Shown one piece after another: positions 1 through 7,238 of a stretch of DNA of 10,131 nt (position 1 is the first letter of the stretch; every line of letters begins with the position of its first letter). Both the position numbers and the translations under genes were made by a program. Origin of the DNA: Cymbomonas tetramitiformis (Eukaryota > Chlorophyta > Pyramimonadophyceae > Pyramimonadales > Pyramimonadaceae); NCBI GenBank assembly GCA_001247695.2, contig LGRX02031563.1, positions 1-10,131 on the forward strand, written 5' to 3'. A model generated the notes under the pieces. It did no database searches. It was not told the origin of the DNA and saw only the letters and a list, made by a program, of their open reading frames with translations.

Positions 1-1061
1 GGTGGGTAATCAGGTGGGTACAAGGCCACTTGGATGACCTTGTCCTTCGCTGCTCGCGCCATATCATTCGTCGCCAAGTCACTTGCGTACTGGAGGAGTC
101 CGTCTTCTACTTCCTCTTGCGCTTGTTCCTTGGCTAAGATGTGCAGTAGCTCTTCGTCTATAGGAGAGTCCCGCTCCAAATATGGGAGGCCACTGGCATA
201 ACCCCGCTTAAGCTTCTCTCGTTGGCGAACCTTCTCCAGCCCACTGAGCCACCTCCTCCTTGGTGCTCCTTCAGCTCGAGCTGCATGGGTCGGTGACAGC
301 CATGGTCGGGGGCGGTCACTCCGTGTGGTTGAGGTTGCCTCGACAGTCGTGCTGTCGTTAGGTGAGGGCGTACGAGGTCGACGCCCAAGCTGGATGTCTT
401 GACGTCGTCGTCGGTATTCTTGCAGCCTTTTAAGTTTGTTAAGGGCCGCGGGTAAGGGTGATCGAGCTCGAGCTTCTCGCTTGTTGGCGGTAACCGCGCT
501 GTGCGTTGGTGACCGCGTGGGTCCTCGGCTGCTGCGTCGATGCCCGGCTCTCCAAAGCGGTGGGCTCGTGCTCCGCGGAGGTGTACGGGGCGGTGCAAGG
601 TCCGTTTCCAGAGCCTTGATGGAGGACCTCAAGCCCCGTGTGCCCACTTTGGAGCGTAAAGCGCTCGTCCCTTGCCCTCGGACAGCTCGAAATTGCCACC
701 CTTGCAATGGTTGGCCCGTTGGCTCCAAGTGCACGCGGTAGCTCTCGGTCACCTTCAGGGTACGTCGGTGCCGTTTCTCAACGTGCTGGGAGTCGTCTGA
801 GAGGTCCTCGCTCGTACACACCGGAGACTTGGCTTCCTTGTGAAGACGAGCTTCGACCACTTGACGCTCCGGCGCGGTAGGAGGGCTAGTCATCGCCCGC
901 GAGGGTAGCATGTTGAGCTCATCGGAGTCTAGGTATCCTGTGCAAGGAGCACTCCGCCTTTGACGTCGACGGGCTCTTCTCCACTTTTCCCGCAACTGTT
1001 GCTCCGAGAGGTAGGAGGGGGACTCATCGCGGGGATGTGGGGTTCCACAGCCCGAGCTCAT
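1..1061 (-). CDS. Second retroelement ORF (N-terminal part of presumed Pol), partial
   Basis: An open frame runs from ATG at 1061-1059 to the left edge of the window: 353 complete codons with no stop and two bases left over. The ATG shares its A with the TAA that ends the upstream ORF. The visible part starts MSSGCGTPHPRDE and is rich in Arg, Ser and Pro. A less biased stretch around residues 100-130 contains TGQPLQGWQF. Residues 220-290 are again basic and Ser/Thr-rich. The last ~60 residues are acidic and helical in character (DEELLHILAKEQAQEEVEDG). No protease DTG/DSG, reverse transcriptase YxDD or zinc motif appears in this part, so the enzymatic domains would have to lie outside. Position makes it the likely start of Pol. 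Being open for over 1 kb beside an intact gag supports it as real coding sequence. Confidence 0.85.
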   Translation of the reverse strand, partial: MSSGCGTPHPRDESPSYLSEQQLREKWRRARRRQRRSAPCTGYLDSDELNMLPSRAMTSPPTAPERQVVEARLHKEAKSPVCTSEDLSDDSQHVEKRHRRTLKVTESYRVHLEPTGQPLQGWQFRAVRGQGTSALRSKVGTRGLRSSIKALETDLAPPRTPPRSTSPPLWRAGHRRSSRGPTRSPTHSAVTANKREARARSPLPAALNKLKRLQEYRRRRQDIQLGRRPRTPSPNDSTTVEATSTTRSDRPRPWLSPTHAARAEGAPRRRWLSGLEKVRQREKLKRGYASGLPYLERDSPIDEELLHILAKEQAQEEVEDGLLQYASDLATNDMARAAKDKVIQVALYPPDYP

Positions 1062-1063
1062 TA
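1059..1063 (-). promoter_or_regulatory. TAATG stop/start overlap between the two retroelement ORFs
   Basis: On the minus strand the Gag-like ORF ends in TAA (1063-1061) and the next ORF starts with ATG (1061-1059), sharing one A. The two frames differ, so this is not simple readthrough. TAATG and similar overlaps are known from some non-LTR retrotransposons and some viruses, where the downstream ORF is made by termination-reinitiation. A frameshift just before the stop is the alternative. Confidence 0.8.
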
Positions 1064-4000
1064 GGACTTGGAGGGTACTCCGAGCTCGAGGGAGTCCTCC
1101 GCGGCAAAATCCATTAGTTCTTTTGGCAACACCGCGTTGAGCACGTCGCAGTATTCATCCGTTTCCACTTCGTGCATGATCATGTCCAAGGTTTCAGCCA
1201 GAAGTGCTTTGGCCCACTCCTTCTTACGAAGAGCAGCCTGTGGGCACTCTCGAACATAGTGCTCTTTGCTTTGGCACAACCTGCAACCAGTGTACTCCGG
1301 GGAGCCCAGACGTTGCCCAGTAGGAGTTGCACCCGCGGGACGATCTTCGGCTAGAGCTAGTAGCTCCTCCGAGACTTCCACCGCTGCCAGTAGCTGCACT
1401 GGCGCTCTCCTACTCGTCGCGTTGTTCAAATGCAACTCCGCCTCAATGGCGTATTCCAGCGCTAGGCGTCGACTGGCTGGAAGGGCGCGGTCGAGGAGGA
1501 TCAAGGGGGTCCCCTTCCGCTCTGCAATCTCGAACGCCTCCTTCCGTACCTCCGCGGATAAGCCCGAGAGGAAGACGTCCAGGAGGTCGGATTCCGGAAC
1601 CGGTGTGGTGAGCTCGTGTGTCGCCAACATGGTCACTACGCGATGGGCTAGATGCAGTCCATCCCAAAACTCGCGCACTTTGCGCGGTGTCGCCATGCGT
1701 CCTTGAGTTTGGCGTACTCGGCGTAGGAACGAGCCCAAGGCGGCCATTTCACTCTTCAGCGGCACGATCAGCTTCGCCAGCGGCACAATGACCTTCTCAA
1801 GGTTCAACGACTTGTCCGCCTCGGCATCCAGGAGAACCCCTCGCAGCTCCGTTCCTTCGGAGCTAGGCGTAGGGAAGCAATGCTGGGTGATCTCCTTCAA
1901 CAAGATATGCACCGAGAGAATCGGCTCTCCGAGCTCGAACGCTCCGTTGGGCACGTTGCACGGGGTATTCATCGCGAGGAGCACCACTGGAAGGGCTAAG
2001 CACCTGTCGAACTCGTCCACGAACCGCAGCAGCGGGCCGAAGGGGTTCGTGGACCCTTCCAGCGGTGCTGAGTACAAGGACATGATGTCCTTCGCGGCCT
2101 TGAGGGCATATGAGTGCCTCGTGTACTCCTCCCTTTGCTGCCTGCCATCATTGTACGAGGACCTCCTACTCGAACCGAAGCTGTAGGACGTCTCATCGTC
2201 GGGCGGATCGTCACCGCCTCCGCCCCCGCCATGGCCGCGACGTCCATCTCCAAGATTCCGCGAGGGGTCGCTAGGCGCGTCAGAAGTGGGGTCGCCAGGC
2301 GGCTCATTCCCCCCCCCTTGATGGCCACCGGGTCCTCCCGGGTCGTCACCGTCGTCATCACCATCGCCTCCATCGTCGTCGCCTCCGCCGCCCCCACTGG
2401 TCCCACCAATTGCTGAGGATGGCCTCGGGGTCACTGAAGGGAAGCGGTCAAAGGCTCCCGGCCAAACCCCGCGCGTGCAATATATACACAACGGCAGGAA
2501 TTGAGTGGTTTCCGACAAGTCTGGAAGAGCTGTAAGCCCGCAATTCCATATGGCTACAGGGGGCTGCGGGCTACGAGTGCATCTCGAGCACGGAACGTTG
2601 GACGTGCTGGACGCGACCTCGTCGTACACGCAACGAACGATCGCCGTTCCCGCCAGAGGTGGTGAAGGAAGTTGAGAGGCTGGGGCCTCGGAGACCGGCG
2701 GTCCACACCCAGACGCTAGGTCATGGTCTCGGTACCTTCTTGCTACGTCACAGAACATGCGTTCCGCTTCCATCTTGCCCACGTGGCCAGGTAAGTGCTC
2801 CTCCACGTGTGCACGGATAGCGGTAACGGCTGGCACACTAATGGACCTCCAATCCATTTTGGCTAGGCGGTCATGCACACTCGTGGGAGAAGATGCACGC
2901 GTGGAGGCGTCCTCCTCGAACGTCACGCCTTTGTGGCCCCGTACGTCAACAGTCGCGGCTGACGGGGGCACCATCAGAGCCTCGTGTTCAGCTTCTTGAG
3001 CATCACTTGTGACGGTCGCATAGCTCGCGGGGGTATTAGGTGGTTGTTCTGGCCGTGAGTGCGCTCGTCCGTCAGCGGCTTCAAGTGCGGCCTGCACCAC
3101 TATCTTGCTCTCCGCCACTTGTTGCTCCAGCAGTCGTTGATCTTGAGCTGCTTGGTCAAGTTGTTGGCGTTGCTCTTCCGCGGCGCGCTGCATTTCTCGA
3201 AGTTGTTGGTGATGACGTGCAGCTTCCTCCGCCTGCGATGCTACAGCTTGTTCATGCTGATGTGAGACAGCGTCCGCGGCATGCTGCATGCGCGCTATCT
3301 GCTCCTCAGCAGATTCGAGAGCGGCCCGTCGCGCTTCTTGGCACACCTTGGTGCGGAGCTCCTGCTGCATCCGGGTTGCTTCCTCCACGGCATTGTGCAT
3401 GTCCATGCGCAACGCTGTGAGCTGCGCTTGGTGCGCAGTGGCCGCATCTAACGCGACTCGTTCGGACTCCTCTTGCAGCTCTCGTAGTTGCCGCTCGTGT
3501 CGCGTGGCTTGAGCTTGGCGCCGCCGTTGGCGTCCACCCTTTTGCCGAGAGCTCCTAGATGAAGAGGTGTGCGAGGCGTCAGAGGAGAGCGCTTCAGTAG
3601 AAGATGTTTGACACGATGAAAGTGTGGACTTCTCCTCACTGGACGTAGAGGTGGAGTCGTACATCAGTTTATCTTCGTCACTGCGACGTCGAGCCTTGGC
3701 GAGCTTGCGCTTGGCCAACTTCTGCCGCTTCCGCTCCTGCTTCGCCACCTCCTTCTTGTGGGCTAACTCCGTCAAAGCCTGGACACGTACAGCACGTTCT
3801 CGTTGTGTGGGTCGTGGGGCGGATGAAGCTTTTGATCGAGGTGGTTGTGGGGCGGAGTCAGCGGAATGAACGTCTTCCTCATCGATCGTGGAGTCATCTT
3901 CAGACGACAAGACGCCATAGGGGTTGCGGCTAGGTACAGATTGTACGCCATGTTGTTGAACACTTGCTCCCAAAGTGGTTGTACGCCTTAGAGTCTTTAT

Positions 4001-5404
4001 CACCTCCTCGACGCTCACTCCCAACCGCACCAGCCTTGCAGGCCGGTTGGCTGGGATGGTCGTGACGAGTGGTCGTGCAGAGTGGAGGTGATGATAATGG
4101 TGGCTTGCTGAGGTAACATGCGACAGAAGGAGTCCACGAGATGGGATCACGCGTTGCTCTCCACTCTTCGTTCTCAGCTGCACCTCCCATGTGATTGCAG
4201 CAATGGAGTCTTCTTGGCCACACAGCCGGCGAAGATGTCTACGCAAGGTCGCCCATTGCTTCGGGGTCACGTCAGGCGTGTCCGTCAGAGCTGACCACTC
4301 GTGGAGGACTTCGCGCTTCACATGTTGTTCACGCTGGACTGCAAAGGTGGTGCACTTGGAAGCGAAGTCCACGGTAGCCTTCCACGCTTTCATACACTTC
4401 TTCACGTAGAACTCGGACCGGGCGATGTTGCACACCGTGATTTCGAGGGTGATCTCTTTTACACGACGTTGTTCTTCTCGCCATGCACTCAAGAGCTTGG
4501 ACGCCAATCGTGAACTTGCGTGTCCAGCAAAATCTTGCTTTTTGCGTTGGACCTGATTCTTGCGGTGAGCTCGATCGTGCCATGCTGTAAGGGAAACACG
4601 CATGCGCGCGAGACGGGCACGTAGGCGCCATGTCGTAAGCGCAGATGAAACACGCCCGCTGAGCACTCGTGCTGTCCAAGTACTCCACCAATTACGCAAT
4701 GCACATACCGCTAGAATATCCACTGCTACAGCTTGGCGTGCCAGCCTGACGCTCCACTCGTTCACGCTTGACAAACCGCGCTCGCCACTTGGAGGTGCAC
4801 TTTCACGCCTAGGCGTAAACATGTTGCTCTCATGGGTCTGGTTTCCAACGTGATGCTCTGGTGCCAAAGGCAAATGGTCAACTACAGCTTCGCTATGAGG
4901 AGATGATCTCAAATTATGAGCGGTGGCTATAGCGACCGTGTTGAGCTCCTCGAGAGCTGGTTGGCTACGTTGTAGACCTGAGGCACCTGCACCCCCTGCA
5001 CGCTGCTGGGGTGTAGAGTAGCACTCAAACGTACGTACAATGGAAGATACCAGCCCAGGAGAGTCACGCGAGCCGTCGGGGAAATTCGTGGGCGTGGCAG
5101 GCAGCGATGCTTGGGTGCGACTTTCCTCTTGAGGTAGAGGCGCGCTCGCCAAAAGCGCGTATTCGCCCTCCAGAGAACGTTGTACTGCTCCCCCCCCCCT
5201 GCTGCCCCGCCGCGCCCCGGCTGGCGCCTCCCATTCCGGGACAAAGTACGGGGTGGGCTCCAAAGCCCCAAGCTCCCCCAATCCCCGGTGCTCAAACACC
5301 CGGGCCGAGCTGGAGAGCCCGGAGGGCCCAGAAGCAGCACCCGCTACCCCCGAGCGCCGCTGAGGCGGAATATACAGCGAAGAAGCCCGCCGTGAAGAGG
5401 ACAT
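1061..5404 (-). CDS. Giant Gag-like polyprotein with Sfi1-like repeats, coiled coil, capsid-like domain and CCHC knuckle
   Basis: 1447 residues, several times longer than a usual Ty1 or Ty3 Gag. Residues 1-215 are Ser/Gly/Pro-rich and basic. Residues 236-371 carry repeated LxxW motifs (W259, W275, W308, W341, W370) resembling Sfi1 centrin-binding repeats. Residues 549-574 are a Lys/Arg cluster like a nuclear signal. Residues 575-620 are Ser-rich. Residues 625-778 form a long Gln/Glu/Ala-rich coiled coil. Residues 939-976 hold CSRC...WNC...CIYC, a possible zinc module. Residues 1001-1070 are a Gly/Asp-rich linker. Residues 1098-1330 look like a helical capsid/Retrotrans_gag region with FLSGLS at 1278-1283. 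C1374-x2-C1377-x4-H1382-x4-C1387 is a classical zinc knuckle. The role inferred is particle assembly and RNA binding. The start is the first in-frame ATG after a TAA four codons upstream; its context is weak (T at -3). Confidence 0.92.
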   Translation of the reverse strand: MSSSRRASSLYIPPQRRSGVAGAASGPSGLSSSARVFEHRGLGELGALEPTPYFVPEWEAPAGARRGSRGGGAVQRSLEGEYALLASAPLPQEESRTQASLPATPTNFPDGSRDSPGLVSSIVRTFECYSTPQQRAGGAGASGLQRSQPALEELNTVAIATAHNLRSSPHSEAVVDHLPLAPEHHVGNQTHESNMFTPRRESAPPSGERGLSSVNEWSVRLARQAVAVDILAVCALRNWWSTWTARVLSGRVSSALTTWRLRARLARMRVSLTAWHDRAHRKNQVQRKKQDFAGHASSRLASKLLSAWREEQRRVKEITLEITVCNIARSEFYVKKCMKAWKATVDFASKCTTFAVQREQHVKREVLHEWSALTDTPDVTPKQWATLRRHLRRLCGQEDSIAAITWEVQLRTKSGEQRVIPSRGLLLSHVTSASHHYHHLHSARPLVTTIPANRPARLVRLGVSVEEVIKTLRRTTTLGASVQQHGVQSVPSRNPYGVLSSEDDSTIDEEDVHSADSAPQPPRSKASSAPRPTQRERAVRVQALTELAHKKEVAKQERKRQKLAKRKLAKARRRSDEDKLMYDSTSTSSEEKSTLSSCQTSSTEALSSDASHTSSSRSSRQKGGRQRRRQAQATRHERQLRELQEESERVALDAATAHQAQLTALRMDMHNAVEEATRMQQELRTKVCQEARRAALESAEEQIARMQHAADAVSHQHEQAVASQAEEAARHHQQLREMQRAAEEQRQQLDQAAQDQRLLEQQVAESKIVVQAALEAADGRAHSRPEQPPNTPASYATVTSDAQEAEHEALMVPPSAATVDVRGHKGVTFEEDASTRASSPTSVHDRLAKMDWRSISVPAVTAIRAHVEEHLPGHVGKMEAERMFCDVARRYRDHDLASGCGPPVSEAPASQLPSPPLAGTAIVRCVYDEVASSTSNVPCSRCTRSPQPPVAIWNCGLTALPDLSETTQFLPLCIYCTRGVWPGAFDRFPSVTPRPSSAIGGTSGGGGGDDDGGDGDDDGDDPGGPGGHQGGGNEPPGDPTSDAPSDPSRNLGDGRRGHGGGGGGDDPPDDETSYSFGSSRRSSYNDGRQQREEYTRHSYALKAAKDIMSLYSAPLEGSTNPFGPLLRFVDEFDRCLALPVVLLAMNTPCNVPNGAFELGEPILSVHILLKEITQHCFPTPSSEGTELRGVLLDAEADKSLNLEKVIVPLAKLIVPLKSEMAALGSFLRRVRQTQGRMATPRKVREFWDGLHLAHRVVTMLATHELTTPVPESDLLDVFLSGLSAEVRKEAFEIAERKGTPLILLDRALPASRRLALEYAIEAELHLNNATSRRAPVQLLAAVEVSEELLALAEDRPAGATPTGQRLGSPEYTGCRLCQSKEHYVRECPQAALRKKEWAKALLAETLDMIMHEVETDEYCDVLNAVLPKELMDFAAEDSLELGVPSKS

Positions 5405-6660
5405 TGAAAAAGTTGCTTAAGCTGGTGGAGAAACGCAGCAATCTGATCCTGAAAAATCTGCCAGCGCTTCCGCCGTAAAGGCGTATAGTGTTAAGAGCGA
5501 AGACGCAAGTCCAACAGCAAACAAACAACTGCCGTCACCAAATCCCAACCGAAGTCTCCCAGCGAACTCGAAGAGGCAAGACGAAAACAAATCGAGCAAA
5601 ATTGGTCAACGATCGGCCCACGGAAGTCAAATTAACGCTGCCGCGCGATACCACTCAGGGTCAGCCACTGTTAAGAACGCTAGAGCGCTGCAGAGCTCAA
5701 GGGCAAAGAAAGCAAGTCGCATCTGCCCATTCCGAGAACATTTTCGAATTCCACAGCATAAATTAGTGTAATCCCACTCAGTCGCAAAGACACTCGACGA
5801 AGAACACGCACGCCAGCGGAATAGCGCTAATTCGAAGCTGCATCACGCCAATTCCGAGCCAAAGAAGAACGTTGCACCCAATTCCAATCGCAGAGTAGAG
5901 AGCAGACGAAGATCCCGCGGAAAACGCTGACCAATCGGCACAATTTCCGAGAGGAATTAACGGCGCAAAACTGCCAGCGAGTAAGAAAAGCGCTGAGTCG
6001 TCGACCAGCGCGTCAGAGTGTGAACACAAGGGCCAGCAGCCAGAAGCAGATTTTCGACCATCCTCAAACCCGAATTTAAGCAACACCCGCAAAAATTGCC
6101 ATAATTTGTAAAGGTAATTTGCGAGTCCCAGGCGCAAAGCGAACGCCAGACGAAAGATAGCTCTGGGCTACTTTATTTGTGGCACACTGTGCCACAGTAG
6201 GAGCCCTCCCATGGCGAGCCGAAATTTTCCATCACAGATCACGGCGCGAAGAGAGTATACGCTGCAATTGACAATTCTAAGAACATTTGTTGCTGAGGAA
6301 CAAACGCCATTGCGAACATTCGAGTGAAGAACTGCGTGCGCACTAGGAACTCACAGCAGCCAAGACCGTAAAGCACGCGCAAGTGCACGAAGAAACCATT
6401 ACGAAGCAACTCGCGAAGAAAGATTACGTTTTCACAAGTAACTCGAAGAACAATTCTCGATAGCGCCACAAGTCATCTCGCTGAAGGAAGTCGCAAACGA
6501 CGTTTCTGGCCAGTGTTGACCCAAAGTTATGCAACGCGCCAGTAACTCGAGAGCCCAAATTCCATTCGAAAAACTGAGGCACACGTAAATTTGGCGGAAG
6601 ATTCACAATGTCAAAGCAGAAAAATTTTGTGGAAGCGGTGGTGGTGGTGGTGGTGCGTAG
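5405..6660 (-). other. Long untranslated leader of the retroelement
   Basis: This 1.26 kb lies between the primer-binding site and the gag start. It has no long ATG-initiated ORF in any frame; the longer open stretches begin at GTG or TTG codons and resemble nothing. The minus strand is pyrimidine-rich (the plus strand shows recurring cgaagaa/gcaaag words). At least ten CAT triplets on the plus strand, such as at 5757, 6209 and 6559, are upstream ATGs relative to gag. Packaging signals or a spliced leader would be expected here but cannot be recognised by eye. Confidence 0.6.
6637..6654. repeat. (GGT)6 microsatellite
   Basis: Six perfect GGT triplets, ACC on the retroelement strand, lie seven bases downstream of the primer-binding site in transcript sense. 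Confidence 0.95.
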
Positions 6661-6673
6661 CACACTGATACCA
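6661..6673 (-). promoter_or_regulatory. Candidate primer-binding site, initiator tRNA-Met type
   Basis: The minus strand reads TGGTATCAGTGTG. Its first nine bases, TGGTATCAG, equal the start of the well-known initiator tRNA-Met primer site (TGGTATCAGAGC) of many plant and fungal LTR elements; the tenth base differs. It implies a tRNA 3' end of ..GATACCA, with the U72 and A73 typical of eukaryotic initiator tRNAs. It lies three bases after the proposed LTR end, a normal spacing, on the same strand as gag. Confidence 0.55.
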
Positions 6674-6676
6674 TTT

Positions 6677-7027
6677 TGTAGGAGGCAGTACTAAACCTTC
6701 TACTTGACAGTGACTGTGAAACTACTTGTGGATCATATATAGTGCAAGGTTCTATATTATGCACTATATAAGACTAATCAAGCTTTGTCGATTCTTAGGA
6801 ACTATGTCCAGACTCAGTGCATATATTTGCAGTAAGAATTAGGTATTATATTGACTTTTTGCCATGCGGCTGTTTTTACTCTAGAAATCTCAACTGTTTC
6901 TTTGGCCTTGGCCATTACTTATTCACTCAGCTCTCTGAGGTAATCCTAGTCAGCATGGCCAAGTCTCATCAACCTATCATATGCTTGTACTACATTATCA
7001 TGCAGTATGATGTGCCAGTATTCTACA
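6677..7027 (-). repeat. Candidate 5' LTR of the retrotransposon
   Basis: The segment begins TGTAG and ends CTACA on the minus strand, a perfect 5-bp inverted end of LTR type (TG..CA), and stops three bases before the primer-binding site. The AT-rich sequence around 6736-6770 supplies TATA-like promoter motifs. A shorter alternative starts at another TGTAG at 6994. The partner LTR is outside the window, so the limits are unproven. Confidence 0.45.
6736..6770. promoter_or_regulatory. TATA-containing palindrome inside the candidate LTR
   Basis: TATATAGTGCA at 6736-6746 and its perfect reverse complement at 6760-6770 enclose a 13-bp loop. Both arms carry TATATA, so the site offers a symmetrical core-promoter-like motif in either direction, or an RNA hairpin if transcribed. 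Confidence 0.5.
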
Positions 7028-7238
7028 TGTCACATTATTACACAGTACAGTGGTACTGTGTACTCCCATATAAGGGGGGTCTCTTCCTCAACCGGGGTCT
7101 CGGGCGCTAATGCTGTAAGGCGCGTATGACACTTCTGGCATGTATGACATTGCTGAGTCATCCGCGCATGACACCGTGTGTTGTCCTAGCACAGGTATAC
7201 GGCTATTATTATCGTATGCAAAATTACGTACTATGCAA
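7028..7238. other. Flank between candidate LTR and 239-bp array, with a strong hairpin
   Basis: No gene is seen. A perfect 10-bp inverted repeat (TACACAGTAC / GTACTGTGTA, 4-base loop) occupies 7039-7062 and is followed by CATATAAGG at 7066-7074 and a run of G. This could be a promoter relic, perhaps of an older LTR in plus orientation. Three short ATGACA words recur at about 20-bp spacing between 7125 and 7175. Confidence 0.5.

Larger units (their letters stand above)
1..7027 (-). mobile_element. LTR-type retrotransposon, 5' half, truncated by the window
   Basis: Read on the minus strand, the order is candidate LTR, primer-binding site, long leader, Gag-like ORF with capsid-like region and CCHC knuckle, then a second ORF joined by a TAATG overlap. 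That is the order of an LTR retroelement, probably Ty3/gypsy-like given the separate gag and downstream ORF and a Retrotrans_gag-like FLSGL motif. The superfamily cannot be fixed because protease, reverse transcriptase, RNase H, integrase and the 3' LTR lie beyond position 1. Both ORFs are intact over 5.4 kb, which suggests a young or active copy. The right boundary depends on the LTR call and could differ; target-site duplication cannot be tested. Confidence 0.85.

Noticed and set aside
158..598. Minus-strand 146-codon ORF
   Set aside because: Lies inside, and out of frame with, the much longer second retroelement ORF that is open from 1061 to the window edge.
1068..5478. Many plus-strand and alternate-frame ORFs across the gag region
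   Set aside because: Shadows of the 1447-codon minus-strand ORF, with composition dictated by its codons.
5778..6663. Minus-strand open stretches of 76-119 codons in the leader
   Set aside because: They start at GTG or TTG (5778-6137, 6239-6469, 6424-6663), overlap each other, and show no domain or repeat; likely chance openings.
6817..7110. Plus-strand 97-codon ORF across the candidate LTR
   Set aside because: Starts at GTG, crosses the LTR boundary and a hairpin, and has no recognisable feature.
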